A stretch of 64,000 nucleotides of DNA, from NCBI GenBank assembly GCA_963758845.1, contig CAVWWX010000002.1:310001-374000 (forward strand), in the 5' to 3' direction. Shown here piece after piece: positions 34,067 through 41,623 of this stretch; position 1 is the stretch's first letter, and each line of letters opens with the position of its first letter. The stretch comes from JBDTSW01 sp963758845 (GTDB lineage: Bacteria > Actinomycetota > Thermoleophilia > Solirubrobacterales > 70-9). The position numbers and the translations under genes were made by a program. The notes under the pieces are model-generated. The model had not been told where the DNA came from and did no database searches. It saw only the letters and a program-made list of their open reading frames with translations.

Positions 34067-36526
34067 GCTGCCGGACGCAGCTCGCTGCGTGATCATCGGC
34101 GGCGGCGTCGGCGGCACCTCGATCGCATACCACCTCGGCGAGCTGGGCTGGGACGACACGGTGCTGGTCGACCGCGACCAGCTCACCTCGGGCTCGACCT
34201 TCCACTCGGCGGGCCTCGTTGGCCAGACGCGAGGCTCGGTCTCGCTGACGAAGATGATGATGTACTCGGTCGAGCTCTACCGGCGGATCGGCGAGGAGTC
34301 CGAGTTCGATCCGGGCTGGACCGAGTGCGGCGGCATCAAGCTGGCCTCCAGCGAGGAGCGGATGGAGGAGCTGCGCCGCCAGGCCGGCTGGGCGAAGACC
34401 TTCGGGCTGCCGCTGGAGCTGATCTCCGCCGACGAGGCGAGGCAAAAGTTCCCGCTGATGTCGACCGACGGGGTACTGGGCGCCGCCTGGCTCCCCACCG
34501 ACGGCTACCTCGACCCCTCCCAGCTCACCTTTGCCCTCGCCGACGGCGCCCGGCGCGGGGGCTGCGACATCTTCACCTCCACCCGGGTCACCGGGATCGA
34601 GACCGCGGGCGGGCGGGTGCGAAAGGTCGTGACCGAGAAGGGCGAGATCGAGGCCGAGGTGGTCGTGATCGCCGGCGGCATGTACGCGGCCGAGTTGGGA
34701 CGGATGGCAGGCGTGCGGATCCCGGTGATCCCGATGTCGCACCAGTACCTGGTGACCCAGCCGTTCCGCGACCGCGACGAGGGGCGGCTGCCGACGCTGC
34801 GCGACCCCGACCTCCTCGTCTACTGGCGCGAGGACGGCGGCGGGCTGGTGATGGGCGGCTATGAGCGCCACTCCAAGCCCGCGTTCCTCCCCGACGGAGC
34901 CGACGGCTTCGACGAGATCCCGCCCGACTTCAACGGGCGCCTGCTCGAGGACGACGTCGACCGCTTCGAGGAGATCATCCACAACTCCCGCAAGCGGGTT
35001 CCGGCGATGGACGAGATCAAGGTCACCCGGATCGTCAACGGCCCCGAGGCGTTCACGCCCGACAACGAGTTCTGCCTCGGTGAGACCGAGGTCGGCGGGT
35101 TGTTCGTCGCCGCCGGCTTCTGCGCGCACGGGCTGGCAGGCGCGGGCGGGATCGGGAAGGTGATGGCCGAGTGGATCGCGGAGGGCGAGCCCAGCCTGGA
35201 CCTCTGGCACATGGACGTGCGCCGCTTCGGCTCGCAGTACCGCTCTCCGTCCTACACGCACGCGCGGATCAAGGAGACCTACGAGACCTATTACGACATC
35301 CGCTACCCCAACCACGAGCGCCAGGCCGGCCGGCCCCTGCGGATGTCGCCGGCCAACCGCTGGCACGCCGAGCACGACGCCGCCTTCGGCGAGAAGTCGG
35401 GATGGGAGCGGGTCAATTGGTATGAGTCCAACGCCGCCGCCGGTGATGAGTCACTGCGCCCTCGGGGCTGGGCGGGCCAGCATTGGTCGCCCGCGATCGG
35501 CGCCGAGCACCGTGCCTGCCGCGAGGCCGCCGCCCTGTTCGACGAGAGCTCGTTCGCGAAGCTCGAGATCTCGGGCCCGGGCTCGGCCGAGCTGCTCGAG
35601 CGCCTGTGCGACAACACGGTGGCGCGCGGCGTCGGGCAGATCACCTACACGCAGATGCTCAACCGCCGCGGCGGGATCGAGTGCGACTTCACCGTCGCGC
35701 GCCTGGGCGAGGAGCGCTTCTCGATCGTCACCGGCACCGCCTTCGGCAACCACGACCGCGAGTGGATCCGCCGCAACCTCGCCGAGGCGCCCGACGGCTC
35801 GGCCGTCCAGGTCAGCGACGTCACCTCGCGGTTCGCGTGCTTCGGGATCTGGGGCCCGAAGGCACGCGAGATCCTGCAGCCGCTGACGCCCGAGGACCTC
35901 TCCAACGAGGCGTTCCCCTACATGAGCCTGCGCGAGGTCACGGTCGGCCACGTCCCGGTGCGGGCGCTTCGCGTGACCTACGTCGGCGAGTTGGGCTGGG
36001 AGCTCTACTGCCCGTCCGAGTACGGGATGGGCCTGTGGAGGGCCCTGTGGGAGGCGGGCGAGCCCGACGGGATGGTGGCCGGCGGCTACCGGGCGATCGA
36101 CTCGCTCCGCCTCGAGAAGGGCTACCGCGTCTGGGGCGCCGACATCACCCCCGACGAGACGCCCTACGAGGGCGGGGTCGGCTTCTGCGTCAAGCTCGAC
36201 AAGGACGGCGGCTTCGTGGGGCGCGAGCCGTGGTCGAGGCGAAGGAGAGCGGGCCGAGCAAGCGGCTGGTCCCGATCCTGCTGTCCGACCCGCTCTCGGT
36301 AGCGCTCGGCAACGAGCCCGTCCGCGTCGACGGCGAGGTCGTCGGCCGGGTCACGACCGGCGGCTACGGCTACACCGTCGAGCGCTCGATCGCCTACGCC
36401 TACGTGCCGCCCGAGCACGCCGAGGCCGACACGGCGGTCGAGATCGACATCTTCGGCGAGTGGATTGCGGGCGAGGTGGCCTCCGAGCCCCTGTTCGACC
36501 CGAAGATGGAGCGCATCAAAGCGTAG
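34050..36526 (+). CDS. FAD oxidoreductase-GcvT fusion, dimethylglycine/sarcosine dehydrogenase-like (frameshifted)
   Basis: This two-domain enzyme is about 825 residues long. Residues 1-385 form a DAO-type flavoprotein (CVIIGGGVGGTSIAYHLGELGW; STFHSAGLVGQTRGS; AGFCAHGLAGAGGIGKVMAEWI). The remainder is a GcvT/aminomethyltransferase domain that hands the released methyl to tetrahydrofolate (YTQMLNRRGGIECDFTV; SLRLEKGYRVWGADITPDETPYEGGVGF). One missing base at about 36226 shifts the final 95 residues (LVPILLSDP...MERIKA). The family demethylates methylated amino acids such as dimethylglycine and sarcosine. With the kinase-like partner this suggests catabolism of choline-derived compounds. Confidence 0.87.
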
Positions 36527-36632
36527 GAAGCGGTTCGACGACGGGCCGGTCAACCGAGGCTGGAACGCGCGGATGGAGGTCCACACGGGGCCGCAGCGCA
36601 AGTTCACGGTCCACGCCATCTGCCACCGCTAA
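36522..36632 (+). pseudogene. C-terminal remnant of a secreted protein
   Basis: The short open stretch reads RFDDGPVNRGWNARMEV and then FTVHAICHR followed by a stop. This resembles the last strand pair of small actinobacterial exported proteins whose chains end in TVYAIC. No start codon, signal peptide or upstream body is present, because the preceding sequence is the end of the FAD-GcvT gene. It is best read as a leftover C-terminus. Confidence 0.4.
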
Positions 36633-36648
36633 CCCGAGCGCCGGGTTA
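36630..36648. terminator. Bidirectional hairpin containing both stop codons
   Basis: TAACCCG-AGCGC-CGGGTTA is a perfect 7-base stem. Its two ends are the TAA of the plus-strand remnant and the TAA of the convergent FadR-type gene. Confidence 0.7.
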
Positions 36649-37371
36649 GGCCGGACGCGGCAGCAGGCCGGCGAGGATGTGCTCGGTGCCCTCGATGTGG
36701 TCGCGGACCAGGCGCACCGCCTGCTTCGAGTCGCCGCGCGAGATCAGCTTCACCAGCTTCTTGTGCTGCGAGTTCGAGTGGGTCAGGACCTTGTCGGGGT
36801 GCGCGATCAGCGAGATCAGCTCGCTCATCCGGCCCTGGACCTCGGTCATCTCGGTGACCAGGCGGGGCGAGTGCGCCGCCTCGGCCAGGCCGATGTGGAA
36901 GCGGATGTCGGCGCGGCGGTACTCCTCGAAGTCGCCGGTCTCGGCCATCCGCTCGACGGTGACGCCGAGCTTGTCCAGGTCGGCGCCCTCCGAGCGCTCG
37001 CAGGCCAGCAGGACCGACCCGGCCTCGATCGCGACGCGGTGTTCGAGGGTCGACCAGGCGGCCTCGCCGAGGATGTCCTTGTCCGCCATGTCGACGTCAG
37101 AAAGCGGCGGTTCGGCGGCGACGAAGGTGCCGCCGCTTCGCCCCCGCTGGGAGGTGAGGTGCCCGCTCTGGACGAGCGTCGTGAGCGCCTCGCGCAGGGT
37201 CGAGCGCGAGATCGCCAGCTCGCTGGCCAACTGGCGCTCGGGGGGAAGCTTCGAGCCCGGCGAGAGCAGGCCGACCCTGATCGCGGTACCCAGCCGTTCG
37301 ACCGTGCCCTCGAACGTGGTCGGCGTTCGGACCGGCGTGAACACGGCTTCGAGAGCGGGATCGCGCGCCAT
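36646..37371 (-). CDS. GntR-family regulator, FadR subfamily
   Basis: An N-terminal winged helix (SKLPPERQLASELAISRSTLREALTTLVQSGHLTSQRGRSGGTFV) is joined to an all-helical FCD ligand domain. The domain carries the metal/ligand residues in RRADIRFHIGLAEAAHSP and a C-terminal DHIEGTEHIL. The ATG at 37371 gives the normal 241 residues. The open frame extends to 37608 but would run across the divergent gene. It closes the amine/glycerol cluster, and an AAAGGT half-site lies at 37378 in its own promoter, suggesting autoregulation. Confidence 0.92.
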   Translation of the reverse strand: MARDPALEAVFTPVRTPTTFEGTVERLGTAIRVGLLSPGSKLPPERQLASELAISRSTLREALTTLVQSGHLTSQRGRSGGTFVAAEPPLSDVDMADKDILGEAAWSTLEHRVAIEAGSVLLACERSEGADLDKLGVTVERMAETGDFEEYRRADIRFHIGLAEAAHSPRLVTEMTEVQGRMSELISLIAHPDKVLTHSNSQHKKLVKLISRGDSKQAVRLVRDHIEGTEHILAGLLPRPA

Positions 37372-37459
37372 GCGATCAAAGGTAGCGCGCGTCGTCCAGG
37401 GTAGGCGCAGGTTGCTCGACGCCCCCGCGTCTCGCTGCCGCGGGGAATAGCCTCGCGCC

Positions 37460-38095
37460 ATGAGCGTCCTCGGGGCACTGCAGATCGGGCGCGCGGACCC
37501 CGGCCCGAACACCCGAATCGGGCGCCTGTTCATGGTCGGCTCGTTCTGCTTCGCGGTTGCCTCGCTGCCGTTCATGGCGGACTTCGACAACCGCGTCGCG
37601 GGCCTCATCTACCTCGTCGGCTCGATCTTCTTCACCGCCGCCGGCGCCGAGACGTTTCGCACCGTCGAGGCGGGCAACCGGCTCGACCTGATCGCCTCGG
37701 GGGTGCAGCTGGTCGGGACGATCATGTTCAACCTCAACACCTACGCGGCGCTCGACGACAACCTCGACCGCCATTCGCAGAACCTGCTGATCTGGCTCCC
37801 CGACGCGCTCGGCTCGGTCGCCTTCCTTATCGCCAGCGCGATCGCCGTCGTGGTCGTGCGGCGGGCGCGCGGTGGCCCGGGTGCAAGCCGCGAGGCGCGC
37901 GAGATCGCCTGGATCAACCTGCTCGGCTCGGTCTTCTTCGGCTTCTCGGCGATCGCGTCGGTCGTCCTGAAGACGGGCGAGCAGCTCAACCTCGAGGCCG
38001 CGGCCTGGCTGACCCTGGCCGGGGCGATCTGCTTCTTCTGGGCCGCCTTCCTGCTGGTGCCGCGTCCCGGCGAGCACGGCGAGCCCGGCGGCTGA
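37460..38095 (+). CDS. YrhK-domain membrane protein
   Basis: This 211-residue protein has five to six membrane helices. The first pair and the last pair resemble each other (GRLFMVGSFCFAVASLPFM...GLIYLVGSIFFTAAGAETFRT, and INLLGSVFFGFSAIASVVLKTGE...LAGAICFFWAAFLLVP), which is the duplicated YrhK-like arrangement. Function unknown. Confidence 0.8.
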   Translation: MSVLGALQIGRADPGPNTRIGRLFMVGSFCFAVASLPFMADFDNRVAGLIYLVGSIFFTAAGAETFRTVEAGNRLDLIASGVQLVGTIMFNLNTYAALDDNLDRHSQNLLIWLPDALGSVAFLIASAIAVVVVRRARGGPGASREAREIAWINLLGSVFFGFSAIASVVLKTGEQLNLEAAAWLTLAGAICFFWAAFLLVPRPGEHGEPGG

Positions 38096-38108
38096 CGCCA
38101 GCGGGCGC

Positions 38109-38744
38109 TCAGTTCGGCGTCTGCTCGAGGGGGCTGGCCCCGCCCGGCGGGATCAGCGGGGTGAAGCTCGCGCGCGACCACTCGAAGCTGTCGTCGCGGT
38201 TGGTGACGATGATCGTCGCCGACTCGCCCTCGAGGTTGCTGAGCGTGCAGTCGAAGGTCTCACCCACCTCGGTGTCCTCGGCCGAGTCGGGGCAGTCCGC
38301 CGCCGGTCCCTCGACCCCCTGGAGCGCGGCGTCGGACTCCAGCGCGGACTCGGCCTCGTCGGCGGTCGGGCCCGGGTTCGATCCGAAGATGCCGCCGCAG
38401 CCATTGAAGAGGTTGAACCCCTGCCATGCGATCCCGATCAGGATCAGGACGATCCAGATCGGCGCCACCCGGGGCTTCGACTTCTCGGCCGGCTCCGGCG
38501 TGGGCTCGGGAAACCCGTACTGAGGCTGCGGGTCGGTTGGAGCCGGCGCCTGCTGCGGTTCCGCGCCGGGCGGCTGCTGGGTAGGCGGAGGCTGCGGCGG
38601 GGGCGCCTGCGGGGTCTCGGCGGACCAGTCGGTCGTCTCGAACGATGCCTCGTCGCCGCTGCCCACGGGCGAGAACCCGCACTCGGTGCACGGCTGGGTG
38701 GTCTCGGCCTCGGTGTCCTCGCCGCAGGCGGGGCAGGTGCGCAT
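38109..38744 (-). CDS. Zinc-ribbon, proline-rich, single-pass protein with DUF4333-like domain
   Basis: Four parts are visible: a zinc ribbon (CPACGE...PCTECG, residues 4-23); a Pro/Gln-rich linker of about 50 residues; one membrane helix (IWIVLILIGIAWQGFNLF); and an extracytoplasmic segment with two Cys (ADCPDSAEDTEVGETFDCTLSN) that matches the disulfide-bonded DUF4333 pattern. Such proteins are common in actinobacteria and uncharacterised. The domain order places the zinc ribbon in the cytoplasm. Confidence 0.75.
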   Translation of the reverse strand: MRTCPACGEDTEAETTQPCTECGFSPVGSGDEASFETTDWSAETPQAPPPQPPPTQQPPGAEPQQAPAPTDPQPQYGFPEPTPEPAEKSKPRVAPIWIVLILIGIAWQGFNLFNGCGGIFGSNPGPTADEAESALESDAALQGVEGPAADCPDSAEDTEVGETFDCTLSNLEGESATIIVTNRDDSFEWSRASFTPLIPPGGASPLEQTPN

Positions 38745-38805
38745 GGCGCGGAACTATGCCGTGCGCGCCAGCGTCACCTGCCCCCTGTGGCGTACGGGGT
38801 GCGCC

Positions 38806-39177
38806 CTAACGGGTGGGCACGGGCTCCTCTTCCTTGTCGGAGACGCACTTGCCGAGAGCGTTCCGGCCGTTGCCGTTCGAGCCGTAGTTCTCCTGGAAGG
38901 CCTCCCGATCGGCCTCGCGCTCGGCCTTGCATTCCTTGGCGGCGTTCTTGAACGCGGCGACGTCCCCGGCCTCGGGCTCGCTCTTGATGCAGTTGCGCAT
39001 CGCGTGCTTGCCGTAGACGGCCTTGAAGGCCTGCTTGTCGGCCTTCTTCTCGGCGGCGCAGCGCTTGGCGGCCGTGTCGCGGGCGTGCTCGCCGCTGTTC
39101 TCGTTCGCGGCCGTCGCCGTGCCGGCGATGCTCAGCGTCGCCAGCAGCGACGCGGCGATGATGGTCGTCCTCTTCAT
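38806..39177 (-). CDS. Small secreted protein with two Cys-bounded helical repeats
   Basis: A Sec signal peptide (about residues 1-23, cleavage after ATAA) is followed by two similar units: CAAEKKADKQAFKAVYG...NC and CKAEREADREAFQENYG...GKC. Each opens and closes with Cys and has the order C-x2-E-x3-D-x2-AF-x3-YG. Each is likely a disulfide-clamped helical hairpin. I do not recognise a named family. Confidence 0.78.
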   Translation of the reverse strand: MKRTTIIAASLLATLSIAGTATAANENSGEHARDTAAKRCAAEKKADKQAFKAVYGKHAMRNCIKSEPEAGDVAAFKNAAKECKAEREADREAFQENYGSNGNGRNALGKCVSDKEEEPVPTR

Positions 39178-39258
39178 GTTCCGGATCTCCTTGCTCTCTT
39201 TGTGGTCTGGTTTTCAGGTTCCGCAGGGACAACGGCCGGGTCGCCCCGTTGTCAGGCC

Positions 39259-40689
39259 CTATCCGTCGTCTGGGTTGCCCTGGCCGTTCGCCTGCTCTGG
39301 CGGCGCGCCGGTGCCCGCGTTCGAGTGCAACGCCCCCGTCTCCGAGCGCGGCGGAGCGGCCGAGACCCCGCTCGACGAGCTCGAGTTGCCGCCGGAGTTG
39401 CCGGTGCCCGTGCCGGCCGTGGCCGGCGGGCCGTTGCCGTTGGCGTGCGCGGGCGGGCCGGTGACGCCGTCGGAGCCTCCGGCTGGGGCCGCCTGACCGT
39501 GCGAGCCCGTCCCGTGCTGGGCCTGGTTGGCGTGGCCATTGCGGGTGCCCTGGCCGTTGCCGGCACCCTGGTTTCCACGATTTCCGTTGGCGTGGGATTG
39601 CCCGCTTCCTTGACCCTGCGCGCCGCCCATCCCCTGGTGGGCCTCGCCCGGGCGATTGGCAAAGCCGGCGCCCTCACCGGCGCTCGGCGCATCCTCGGCC
39701 GGGGCCGCGGGAGGGGTGGCCGGCGAGCTCGAGCCGCCAGGAAGGTCGACCGCGCCGGTCGTGACGCCCGCCGCGCCGGCGCCGATGACGGCCGCGGCTA
39801 CCAGTGCGCCGCCCTTGCCGGCGATCGACGCGCCGCCGGCGCCGGCGAGCATGCCGCCGCCGGCCGCCGCGCCACCGCCCGAGCCAAGGCTGCCGGCGAC
39901 GCCCGCCTTGCCGCTCTCGCCCAGGATCGCCGCCAGGAGCCCGGTCGCCGCCATCGCGGGGAGCGGCGGCGCCAGCATCCGGAGGTCGGCGTTGCGCCGG
40001 GAGATCGCTGCCAGGTAATCGCGGCAGTCGGGGCAAGCGCGCAGATGGCTGCGGACGCGCCGACCGCGCAGGATCCGGCCGTCGCGCTGGGACATCAGCT
40101 CGCGGATCTCGGCGCAGTCAGTGTCGCGCGCGGCGAGGGTCTCACGCATTGCTTCCCTCGCCTCGTAGACGACCTGGCGCGCGGCGGACCCCGATGTCGA
40201 GAGCGCCGAGCCGATCTCCTCGTAGGAGAGTCCGCTCAGCTCGCGCATCACCAGGGCCGCGCGCTGGCGCTCCGGAAGCGTGCTCAGGTCGGAGACCAGG
40301 AGTCGCATCCGTTCCCGGTCCTCCGCGTCGAGATCGGCCCCAGGTGCCGTCGTCGCGGGCTCGTGGGTAGTCGGCGCCTCGCGGCGGGAGCGGGCGATCG
40401 AGATCGACTCGTTGTGGGCCACCCTGTAGAGCCACGGCCGCAGCGCGATCTGCCGCCGCTCCCCCGGTAACGCTCGCATCGCGGCGGTCATCGTCGCCTG
40501 CAACGCGTCCTGGGCGTCGTCGGGGTCGGTCAAGATCGCCCGGCAGTAGCGGTAGAGCTCCTGATGATGGCGCTCGAAGATGACCTCGAACGCGCGGGCG
40601 TCCCCGCGCGTTGCCAGGCGCGCAAGGCGCGATTCGCCCATCAGCCTTGCTGGAGCAGTCCACGCTGTTGCAACGCCGGGAACGCTCAT
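39259..40689 (-). CDS. ECF sigma factor fused to a zinc-finger, membrane-spanning anti-sigma-like tail
   Basis: Residues about 25-105 are sigma region 2 (AFEVIFERHHQELYRYCRAIL, DAQDALQATMTAAMRAL, LRPWLYRVAHNESI). Residues about 125-185 are region 4 (STLPERQRAALVMRELSGLSYEEIGSAL). Then H215-x3-C219-x2-C222 gives a zf-HC2 type anti-sigma zinc motif, followed by a hydrophobic helix (about 293-314) and 160 residues of Gly/Asn/Ser/Ala-rich low complexity outside. This describes a membrane-tethered sigma factor that would need proteolytic release or act at the membrane. An alternative start is the ATG at 40641. Confidence 0.88.
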   Translation of the reverse strand: MSVPGVATAWTAPARLMGESRLARLATRGDARAFEVIFERHHQELYRYCRAILTDPDDAQDALQATMTAAMRALPGERRQIALRPWLYRVAHNESISIARSRREAPTTHEPATTAPGADLDAEDRERMRLLVSDLSTLPERQRAALVMRELSGLSYEEIGSALSTSGSAARQVVYEAREAMRETLAARDTDCAEIRELMSQRDGRILRGRRVRSHLRACPDCRDYLAAISRRNADLRMLAPPLPAMAATGLLAAILGESGKAGVAGSLGSGGGAAAGGGMLAGAGGASIAGKGGALVAAAVIGAGAAGVTTGAVDLPGGSSSPATPPAAPAEDAPSAGEGAGFANRPGEAHQGMGGAQGQGSGQSHANGNRGNQGAGNGQGTRNGHANQAQHGTGSHGQAAPAGGSDGVTGPPAHANGNGPPATAGTGTGNSGGNSSSSSGVSAAPPRSETGALHSNAGTGAPPEQANGQGNPDDG

Positions 40690-40713
40690 CCGTCAGTCCC
40701 TATCGACGACAGA

Positions 40714-40737
40714 GTGCCCGCTTTTGAGGGCGGGCAC
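40714..40737 (-). terminator. Terminator after the Rpf-like gene
   Basis: GTGCCCGC / GCGGGCAC, an 8-base stem with an 8-base loop, lies 33 bases downstream of the Rpf-like stop and before the sigma factor gene. Confidence 0.65.
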
Positions 40738-40769
40738 ACATGCCGGACGATTGATGGGGGCGCGGGGCG

Positions 40770-41243
40770 CTAGCCGCAGACCGGCCAGTGCCCGGCACCG
40801 TCGCGCTTCTTGAGGAGCACGGCGACCACTGCCTGGGTCTTCCAGGAGTACCTGTGGGGGTCGCTGCCGATCGACTTCGGCGAGCTCTGCCAGGTGGACT
40901 TCATGAACTGGAAGGCACCGTGGTAGGAGCCTCCGCCGCCATGGATGTTGCGGTCGCCTCCGGCCTCACACTCGGAGGTCTTGCGGGCCCACTTCTTGTC
41001 CTTGGACCTGAAGTCGTCCCAGATGCGCTCGTACTTGGCATCGTTGCCGCTCTCGCCACCGCCGCCGCCGCCGCCGGAGCCGACGCCGCCGGAGCCGCCC
41101 TGGGCGGCCGTGGCGAAGAGCACTCCGGTGAGGGAGGCCGATGCGAGAACGCCGATCACGACAACGCGTGCGCGTTCCTTGAAGCTGAGTTCCCCGTCCC
41201 GTCTCTTGATTTCCGCCGCAGGGCGGTGCTTACCCTCGTTCAT
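40770..41243 (-). CDS. Secreted transglycosylase-like (resuscitation-promoting factor family) protein
   Basis: After a basic cytoplasmic head, one signal-anchor helix (ARVVVIGVLASASLTGVLF) and a Gly-rich linker, the last 85 residues form the Rpf-like lysozyme domain. Visible are WARKTSECEAGGDRNIHGGGGSYHGAFQFMKSTWQS and a C-terminal WPVCG that would pair with the first Cys. The catalytic Glu is the one in SECEAGG. Such enzymes cleave peptidoglycan during growth or resuscitation. A ydaO-type c-di-AMP riboswitch precedes the gene, as seen for other actinobacterial Rpf genes. Confidence 0.88.
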   Translation of the reverse strand: MNEGKHRPAAEIKRRDGELSFKERARVVVIGVLASASLTGVLFATAAQGGSGGVGSGGGGGGGESGNDAKYERIWDDFRSKDKKWARKTSECEAGGDRNIHGGGGSYHGAFQFMKSTWQSSPKSIGSDPHRYSWKTQAVVAVLLKKRDGAGHWPVCG

Positions 41244-41254
41244 TCACTCTCTTT

Positions 41255-41395
41255 CTCAGTGCTTACGGGGTTAGCTGACGGGCTCGCGCCGAAAGAGAAC
41301 TGGCGCTACGCGGCAGTGGCCGCAGATTCGCCCCAACAAGTGGGTCCCCCGCTCTCCGCGATATGTGGCGGAGACTCAGCGGTGTGAAGGTGGCG
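41255..41395 (-). ncRNA. c-di-AMP riboswitch (ydaO/yuaA type)
   Basis: Read on the minus strand, the leader contains the conserved ydaO blocks in order: CGCTGAGTC, a short hairpin, GCGGGGGACCCA, GGGGCGAATC, a variable GC arm, CTCTTTCGGCGCGAGCCCGT, and CAGCTAACCCCGTAAGC, ending 10-15 bases before the Rpf-like ATG. c-di-AMP binding normally turns the downstream cell-wall gene off. Boundaries are approximate. Confidence 0.88.
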
Positions 41396-41623
41396 GCACC
41401 CTAGCACAAGGTTTCCCGGTTATGTGTCGTTCGTGAGCAAACGCTCGTAAACGGCCGGATGGTGCGAGGTTGGCGTCCGGGCCTTCACCGTCCTCGTTCG
41501 AGCCGGGAAACGGCTCTCCTGCCCGATAATTCCTGAAGGTTCTTCAGCGGACTGCAATCGTTTGCTCGCATCGGTAGCCTGCCGCGCGGTCCCTAGTCCC
41601 CCTGCCTTTTCAAAGGAGTACCT
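41396..41623. promoter_or_regulatory. Divergent intergenic region with inverted repeats
   Basis: This non-coding stretch holds the promoters of the riboswitch transcript and of the MMPL gene. GAGCAAACG (41435-41443) and its exact complement CGTTTGCTC (41559-41567) lie 115 bases apart. CTGAA-GGTTC-TTCAG (41533-41547) is a short palindrome. A regulator could bind and loop this region, but no candidate is adjacent. Confidence 0.4.

Noticed and set aside
37372..37608. N-terminal extension of the FadR-type regulator
   Set aside because: It would cover the divergent promoter and part of the YrhK-like gene, and the residues are low-complexity. The ATG at 37371 gives the normal length.
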